NCBI GenBank assembly: GCA_026415535.1
Contig: JAOAGX010000071.1
Location: forward strand, 1-9,289
Direction of reading: 5' to 3'
Source: Armatimonadota bacterium
GTDB lineage: Bacteria > Armatimonadota > UBA5829
DNA: 9,289 nt
Part shown: piece after piece, positions 5,359-9,289 of the stretch
How positions within the stretch are numbered: position 1 is the stretch's first letter
Layout: each line of letters opens with the position of its first letter
Translations under genes and position numbers: made by a program
Notes under the pieces: generated by a model
Seen by the model: only the letters and a program-made list of their open reading frames with translations
Database searches by the model: none
Told to the model about the DNA's origin: nothing

Positions 5359-6825
5359 TTGACAAAGAAAGCACTATTCGTATTTTTGTGTGTCGCATTG
5401 TGCGCTGGAGCTTGGGCTCAGTCGCCTTTGGACGGCATGAGCAAGCTCAAGGAATACCGTGCAATGCGAGCGTCGAGTTCGGATCCGAACTGGGAGCATG
5501 GCAACGGCGATGCGCGACCTATCGAGCCCGGCCAGACACTGACGCTTGCCGAGTTGCAGGGGCCGGGCCGAATCGTCCACATCTGGTTTACCATTGCACA
5601 CAATGAAAGATTTTACGGTAAGCTATTGGTGCTTCGAATGTATTGGGATGGCGAAAAGAATCCAAGTGTAGAGTGTCCAGTCAACGATTTTTTCTGCGAG
5701 GGACACGGTGCGGATATGTACGTTAATTCACTACCGTTCCGGGTTACATCAGAGGGCCGCGCTCGAAACTGCTATTGGCCGATGCCGTTTGCTAAGTCGG
5801 CCAAGATTACCGTTACCAACGAGGGAACGAAACGATGCGATGCGTTTTATTACTACATAGACTGGCAAAAGCTGCCCAAGCTTTCGGAGGACGAGGCGTA
5901 CTTCCATGCCCAGTACCGTCAGGAATTTCCATGCGTCAAGGGACGCGATTATCTGATATTGGAGGCCGAAGGCAAGGGACACTATGTCGGCTGTAATTTA
6001 TCGGTTCGCCAGCGCGAGCCAGGGTGGTGGGGAGAAGGAGACGACCGGTTCTACATTGATGGCGAAACGGTCCCTTCGATCCAGGGTACCGGATCGGAAG
6101 ACTATTTCTGCGACGGTTGGGGCATACGTAAGCTCGACGGCCTCTACTACGGCTTTCCGATCTCAGAAGGCTATGAGACGAACTCCCGCCACACCTGCTA
6201 CCGGTTCCACATCCAGGATCCCGTTCCCTTTAACAAGTCGATAAAGGTAGTTATCGAGCACAAGGGCGCACGTCGAATGCCGGACGGCAAATGGAACGGA
6301 TACGTTGAGCGTTTCGACGACTTCTCCAGCGTAGCCTATTGGTATCAGCGCGAGCCACACAAACCTTTTCCTCCTTTGCCTGGTCCAAAGGAGCGTCTGT
6401 ATTCAGCAGACTCCTTGTTTATAGAGGGCGAGTCGTTGGTAGATAGCGTGGAGGCGGTCGGCCCGGAGCCTTTTAATCAGCCACTCGATGGTTGGTCGGG
6501 CGGAGCTCATTTGTTCTTCACGCCGTTCGAGCTTCCGGCATCGATCAAGCTGAAATTCAACGTTCCGAAGGCCGGCAAATATGCGGTAACCGTGCAGCTT
6601 ACCAAGTCATGGGACTACGGGGTTTATCAGGCGTATCTAAACGGTGCCCCAGGACCTACGGTAGATCTCTATAGTGACAAAGTGATGCTTGCTCCCATAC
6701 TGAACCTTGGGACTCATAATCTCTCCGAGGGACAACACGAGATAAAATTCGAAGCCAAGTCGAAAAACTCGGCATCCAGTGGTTACTACTTCGGACTGGA
6801 CTTCATCGAGCTGATTCCTGAGTAG
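5359..6825 (+). CDS. Secreted DUF2961 (GH172-like) protein with C-terminal beta-sandwich-like module
   Basis: A 488-residue exported protein. Residues 1-20 form a signal peptide (KK, hydrophobic core, AWA then Gln21, a type I cleavage site; no lipobox). Residues about 25-340 match DUF2961, with PGRIVHIWFT (69-78), GTGSEDYF (243-250) and YRFHIQDPVPF (281-291). DUF2961 includes glycoside hydrolase family 172, whose characterised members act on fructofuranose or arabinofuranose linkages. E247 in GTGSEDYF and E270 in FPISEGYE are candidate catalytic acids; that pairing is inferred from the family's two-Glu mechanism and similar spacing. Residues about 350-488 form a separate region (GEHEI-like GQHEIKFEAKSKN, GYYFGLDFIEL) resembling carbohydrate-binding beta-sandwich folds. 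The TTG start is backed by a strong ribosome site. It has no co-directional neighbour, so the context does not reveal the substrate; a furanoside-active enzyme on exogenous glycans is the best guess. Confidence 0.85.
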   Translation: MTKKALFVFLCVALCAGAWAQSPLDGMSKLKEYRAMRASSSDPNWEHGNGDARPIEPGQTLTLAELQGPGRIVHIWFTIAHNERFYGKLLVLRMYWDGEKNPSVECPVNDFFCEGHGADMYVNSLPFRVTSEGRARNCYWPMPFAKSAKITVTNEGTKRCDAFYYYIDWQKLPKLSEDEAYFHAQYRQEFPCVKGRDYLILEAEGKGHYVGCNLSVRQREPGWWGEGDDRFYIDGETVPSIQGTGSEDYFCDGWGIRKLDGLYYGFPISEGYETNSRHTCYRFHIQDPVPFNKSIKVVIEHKGARRMPDGKWNGYVERFDDFSSVAYWYQREPHKPFPPLPGPKERLYSADSLFIEGESLVDSVEAVGPEPFNQPLDGWSGGAHLFFTPFELPASIKLKFNVPKAGKYAVTVQLTKSWDYGVYQAYLNGAPGPTVDLYSDKVMLAPILNLGTHNLSEGQHEIKFEAKSKNSASSGYYFGLDFIELIPE

Positions 6826-6860
6826 GGAACGAAACAGTCAAGTGCTTCGGAGGATTTTCT

Positions 6861-6907
6861 GCTTCGCTCGGAATGGCGCCTGGATTTTGCGTCATTCTGA
6901 GCGAAGC
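6861..6907 (+). repeat. Long imperfect hairpin formed by two inverted repeat copies
   Basis: Arms 6861-6879 and 6889-6907 are inverted copies of the same repeat core found at 3785-3838, separated by 9 bases. They differ at two positions, and both become G-U pairs in the plus-strand RNA, giving an unbroken 19-bp stem at the 3' end of the DUF2961 transcript; in the minus-strand RNA the same positions are A-C mismatches. No T-run follows, so it may protect or end the transcript in a factor-dependent way rather than act as a classical terminator. The right arm contains the stop codon of the convergent peptidase gene. Confidence 0.65.
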
Positions 6908-8361
6908 CACGACGGATCTGCACTTGTGGAACCGGTAATGCGGGAGCTTTCGGCGAGAAGTTCGCAGATCTTGTCCTGCACGGCCGTTGCAGGACCGTTC
7001 GAGCAGAAGTGATGGTTCATCAGAATAGAGAAAACGAGCGGTTCGCCGGACGTGGTTGTAAGGTATCCTGAGAGACTGCTTACTTGGCTCAGGTATCCGG
7101 TCTTGGCACGGAGGTTCTTTTCGCACGCGGTGCCTTTCAAGCGGTTGCGAAGGGTGCCGTCGACACCCGCGATTGGGAGCGATTCCAAGAACACGTCGGA
7201 ATACTCGTGTCGGTGCATATGGGTCAGCAGATCGACGACGTTGCGAGCAGTGACGTAATTCAGCCGCGAAAGCCCCGAGCCGTCGACGATGCGAAGCCCG
7301 GTTAGGTCCAACCCACTCTCTTCCCAAAACTTTTTTGCAACCTCCACACCTGCTTCGAAGGTCCCTTTTCCCTTAATAACTGCGCCAAGGGTTTTGAGCA
7401 GCACTTCGGCGATCAGGTTATCGCTCGGCTTGTTCAGCATTGCGACAATCTTTGATAGTGGAGGAGATGTATGCTCGCATAGGAGTGTTCCTCCCGCAGG
7501 GAGTTTCCCCGACTTGATTCCTCCAAACACCACTATGCCTTGCTTCGAAAGCTCTTCTTTCAGGATGTGCCCTGCATAGAGCGAGGGTTCTTGGACGGTG
7601 ATTGTTTCCTCTGCCGATTTTACTTTTATTCCAACCGGTATGCTGCCGCTGACGCTGATCACGTTTCGACCAAGTCGTCGGTCGACTCGGATCGTTTTGG
7701 GTGAGTCAGCCTTGCCGGTCAATGCAGTGTTCTCGACTTCTACGTAGGAAGTCGGAGGGTCAAAAGTAACAACTGCCGCCGCACCGGTGCGCTTGCCCGG
7801 CTGAACCCAGACATCTACCACATTGCGGTTGATGTTCAAGGCGCTTATTTCGGGCGAATAGTAATAAGGAAGATCGTTCCAAGTCCATGCCCAACCTAGG
7901 CGCACGTCGTCGAACATGGAGTCGTCAACAACAACTCCGCCCGTGATTTTGCGTATGCCCATCGTCCTAAGACGCTTCGCGAAGTTGGTCAGGTCCTTGA
8001 TTCCCAGGACAGGGTCTCCGCCCCCGACAAGCGCGATGTCGCCTTTAATTACCCCTCGCTTGTCAGGCTTTGCGTTCGAGTATAGCCTGGTCTTATAGGT
8101 GAACCCTGGTCCGAGTCGGTCGAGTGCTGCAGCCGAGACAAATAGCTTCATATTTGAAGCCGGGATCATTGCCTGATCAGGGTTGCGCTCGTAAAGTGTC
8201 CGGCCGGTTTTGAGAGATCTCACGACGATCGCCTGGAGGCCGTGGTTTAGGTTGGGGTCCTTGAGAATCTCGTCGATGCGCTCGGGAAGCGACTGCGCAA
8301 AAAGCGCGCTTCTTAGAAACAGCAGAAAAAACGAGATTGCAATCTTCTTGCGTATTGCCAT
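6892..8361 (-). CDS. dacB: D-alanyl-D-alanine carboxypeptidase/endopeptidase, PBP4 type (peptidase S13)
   Basis: A penicillin-binding protein that trims the terminal D-Ala and cuts D,D-crosslinks in peptidoglycan, acting outside the cytoplasmic membrane. From ATG 8361 it has 489 residues, close to E. coli PBP4 (477). Residues 1-22 are a signal peptide (RKK, hydrophobic core, LFA then Gln23). All three serine-acyl-transferase motifs are present: SNMK (69-72, nucleophile S69), SDN (313-315) and KTG (420-422), plus the S13-type DGSGLSR (360-366). The long insertion between the first two motifs is typical of S13. The frame is open up to 8586, but those extra residues are antisense to the neighbouring epimerase. 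ATG 8418 is an alternative that would lengthen the n-region. No good ribosome site precedes either ATG. The last residues (SWLRSE) and the stop are encoded by a dispersed repeat. It is divergent from a dipeptide epimerase gene. Confidence 0.93.
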   Translation of the reverse strand: MAIRKKIAISFFLLFLRSALFAQSLPERIDEILKDPNLNHGLQAIVVRSLKTGRTLYERNPDQAMIPASNMKLFVSAAALDRLGPGFTYKTRLYSNAKPDKRGVIKGDIALVGGGDPVLGIKDLTNFAKRLRTMGIRKITGGVVVDDSMFDDVRLGWAWTWNDLPYYYSPEISALNINRNVVDVWVQPGKRTGAAAVVTFDPPTSYVEVENTALTGKADSPKTIRVDRRLGRNVISVSGSIPVGIKVKSAEETITVQEPSLYAGHILKEELSKQGIVVFGGIKSGKLPAGGTLLCEHTSPPLSKIVAMLNKPSDNLIAEVLLKTLGAVIKGKGTFEAGVEVAKKFWEESGLDLTGLRIVDGSGLSRLNYVTARNVVDLLTHMHRHEYSDVFLESLPIAGVDGTLRNRLKGTACEKNLRAKTGYLSQVSSLSGYLTTTSGEPLVFSILMNHHFCSNGPATAVQDKICELLAESSRITGSTSADPSWLRSE

Positions 8362-8446
8362 TGTATTTTGGGCGAGGTGAAGAATCTTTCCCAGCACTGA
8401 ACTCTCTTGGTCCGCCATAATCGCGACGGCCTGCTTCCTACAAATC

Positions 8447-8455
8447 TGGTATAAT
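8447..8455 (+). promoter_or_regulatory. Extended -10 promoter for a leaderless epimerase mRNA
   Basis: TGG-TATAAT is a perfect -10 with TGn extension. Six bases (8456-8461) separate it from the ATG at 8462, so the expected start of transcription falls on or next to the A of the start codon. No Shine-Dalgarno and no clear -35 are present. The promoter lies inside the 100-base gap between the divergent peptidase and epimerase starts. Confidence 0.7.
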
Positions 8456-8461
8456 CTCGTT

Positions 8462-9289
8462 ATGCGTCGCATAGACAGAATCCTTGCCCACTGCGTTGAT
8501 CTTCCTCTCCGCGAACCTTTTGAAACAGCCCAACGGCGAGCAACGACTTCACCAACCGTTATTGTCGAGCTTGTGGCTGGTGACATAGTCGGCTATGGAG
8601 AAGCGACCCCTGTGAAATACGTTACTGGCGAGGACGTCACGTCCGTAGTCCACGATATCAACACTGCGGCCGAGTCCCTCGAGGGTGCGCGACTGAGCGA
8701 ATATCGCTTGTCGTCAAAGAAACTTGCCGAGGTACTGCCCTATGGCAAGTCGGCGCGCGCCGGAATTGAAATGGCCATCCTCGATGCCTTTTGCAAGTGT
8801 CTCGGCGTTCCTCTTTACGCCTACCTCGGCGGCGTGGCGTTGCGTGTGGAGACTGATGTCACTATCCCGATTTGTTCTCCTGAACACGCTAGACATTTAT
8901 CGGCGAAGCTCGCCGCGAAGGGTTTCCGGCAGTTCAAGGTTAAGGTCGGTAAGGACGAGGTCGAGGACTTCGCACGCGTGGTAGCTGTTTCCGAAGCTGC
9001 CCCAAACAGCGTCTACAACCTTGATCCGAACCAGGGGTTTACTCCCACACAGGCGGTTGAGTTTGTGCGAAAGCTTCGCGGTAGGGGGATAGAGATCGGC
9101 TTGCTCGAACAGCCGGTACATGCCGCCGCCCTCGCCGCCATGCGCTATGTGACCGAGAACGTCGGTGTGCCGGTGTTTGCGGACGAAGCTGCGCAGACCC
9201 CCAATGATGTACTGGACATCGTTCGACATAGGGCAGCATCTGGTGTCAACGTGAAAATACAGAAGGCGGGGATGATAGGTGCTCTGGAG
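8462..9289 (+). CDS. Dipeptide (L-Ala-D/L-Glu) epimerase, enolase superfamily (3' end outside window)
   Basis: The frame is open for 276 codons to the window edge. It belongs to the muconate-lactonizing subgroup of the enolase superfamily. The start ATG gives the usual N-terminus (MRRIDRILAHCVDLPLREPF). Key residues visible: TDVT (131-134), KVK with K159/K161, metal ligands D188 (LDPNQG), E216 (LLEQP) and D241 (ADEA), and the second catalytic Lys K265 (NVKIQK). Their numbering and spacing closely follow what I recall for the Bacillus subtilis L-Ala-D/L-Glu epimerase. Such enzymes invert the alpha carbon of the second residue of L-Ala-D-Glu released from murein, letting it be broken down as an ordinary dipeptide. 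The specificity-giving Asp pair near the C-terminus is outside the window, so a different dipeptide substrate remains possible. The neighbouring PBP4-type peptidase supports a cell-wall recycling role. Transcription appears leaderless. Confidence 0.9.
   Translation, partial: MRRIDRILAHCVDLPLREPFETAQRRATTSPTVIVELVAGDIVGYGEATPVKYVTGEDVTSVVHDINTAAESLEGARLSEYRLSSKKLAEVLPYGKSARAGIEMAILDAFCKCLGVPLYAYLGGVALRVETDVTIPICSPEHARHLSAKLAAKGFRQFKVKVGKDEVEDFARVVAVSEAAPNSVYNLDPNQGFTPTQAVEFVRKLRGRGIEIGLLEQPVHAAALAAMRYVTENVGVPVFADEAAQTPNDVLDIVRHRAASGVNVKIQKAGMIGALE

Noticed and set aside
5169..5606. 145-codon plus-strand open frame
   Set aside because: It runs through repeat copy B and overlaps the start of the DUF2961 gene in a different frame; the strong ribosome site and signal peptide favour the DUF2961 frame.
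3785..6907. CRISPR array or insertion sequence suggested by repeated blocks
   Set aside because: Units are not regularly spaced, are on both strands, differ in length, and have no transposase or Cas gene beside them.
6803..7327. 174-codon minus-strand open frame
   Set aside because: It lies in another frame over the peptidase C-terminus and the repeat hairpin; the peptidase frame has the KTG motif and is clearly the real one.
8362..8586. N-terminal extension of the PBP4-type frame up to 8586
   Set aside because: It would put about 75 residues before a complete signal peptide and overlap the epimerase start antisense; no ribosome site or family support. ATG 8418 is kept as a minor alternative.

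Overview
The window reads as ordinary bacterial chromosome of roughly even to moderately high GC, densely coded, with seven protein genes (two cut by the window edges), no tRNA or rRNA, no CRISPR array and no insertion sequence. The gene set is an exporter-type ABC protein, Fe/Mn superoxide dismutase, a CoA-disulfide-reductase/rhodanese fusion, a MarC-family membrane protein, a PIN-domain protein, a secreted DUF2961/GH172-like protein, a PBP4-type D,D-peptidase and a dipeptide epimerase. This, together with leaderless-looking gene starts and short dispersed repeats with a GCGAAGCGAAGAAT core, would suit a free-living member of a deep lineage such as Armatimonadota or the Planctomycetes/Chloroflexi sphere. 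That assignment is a guess from gene content, not a measured placement.

Layout. Bases 1-1065 (+) are the C-terminal part of an ABC exporter. It converges, with only 5 bases between stops, on superoxide dismutase (1071-1754, -), which has a second, well-placed internal start. Upstream of it on the same strand lies the CoADR-rhodanese fusion (1922-3610, -). In front of that gene are an extended -10 promoter and a perfect CATACCC-N4-GGGTATG palindrome, the form of operator used by CsoR-family repressors, including the persulfide sensor CstR. The pair therefore looks like a redox and reactive-sulfur defence module. After a repeat-containing spacer come MarC (3952-4563, +) and an overlapping PIN-domain protein (4560-5048, +). 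A second repeat-rich spacer (5049-5358) precedes a secreted DUF2961 protein (5359-6825, +) with a C-terminal beta-sandwich-like module and an excellent Shine-Dalgarno sequence. A long imperfect hairpin built from the same repeat family separates it from the convergent PBP4-type peptidase (6892-8361, -), whose last codons and stop lie inside the repeat. A divergent, apparently leaderless dipeptide epimerase (8462-9289, +) runs off the right edge. Peptidase and epimerase together point to peptidoglycan trimming and murein-peptide recycling.

No clearly new multi-gene system is visible. The points most worth following are the CstR-like operator, the two-start (Tat-leader versus cytosolic) superoxide dismutase, the leaderless epimerase promoter, the repeat-derived 3' end of the peptidase gene, and the unassigned substrate of the DUF2961 protein.
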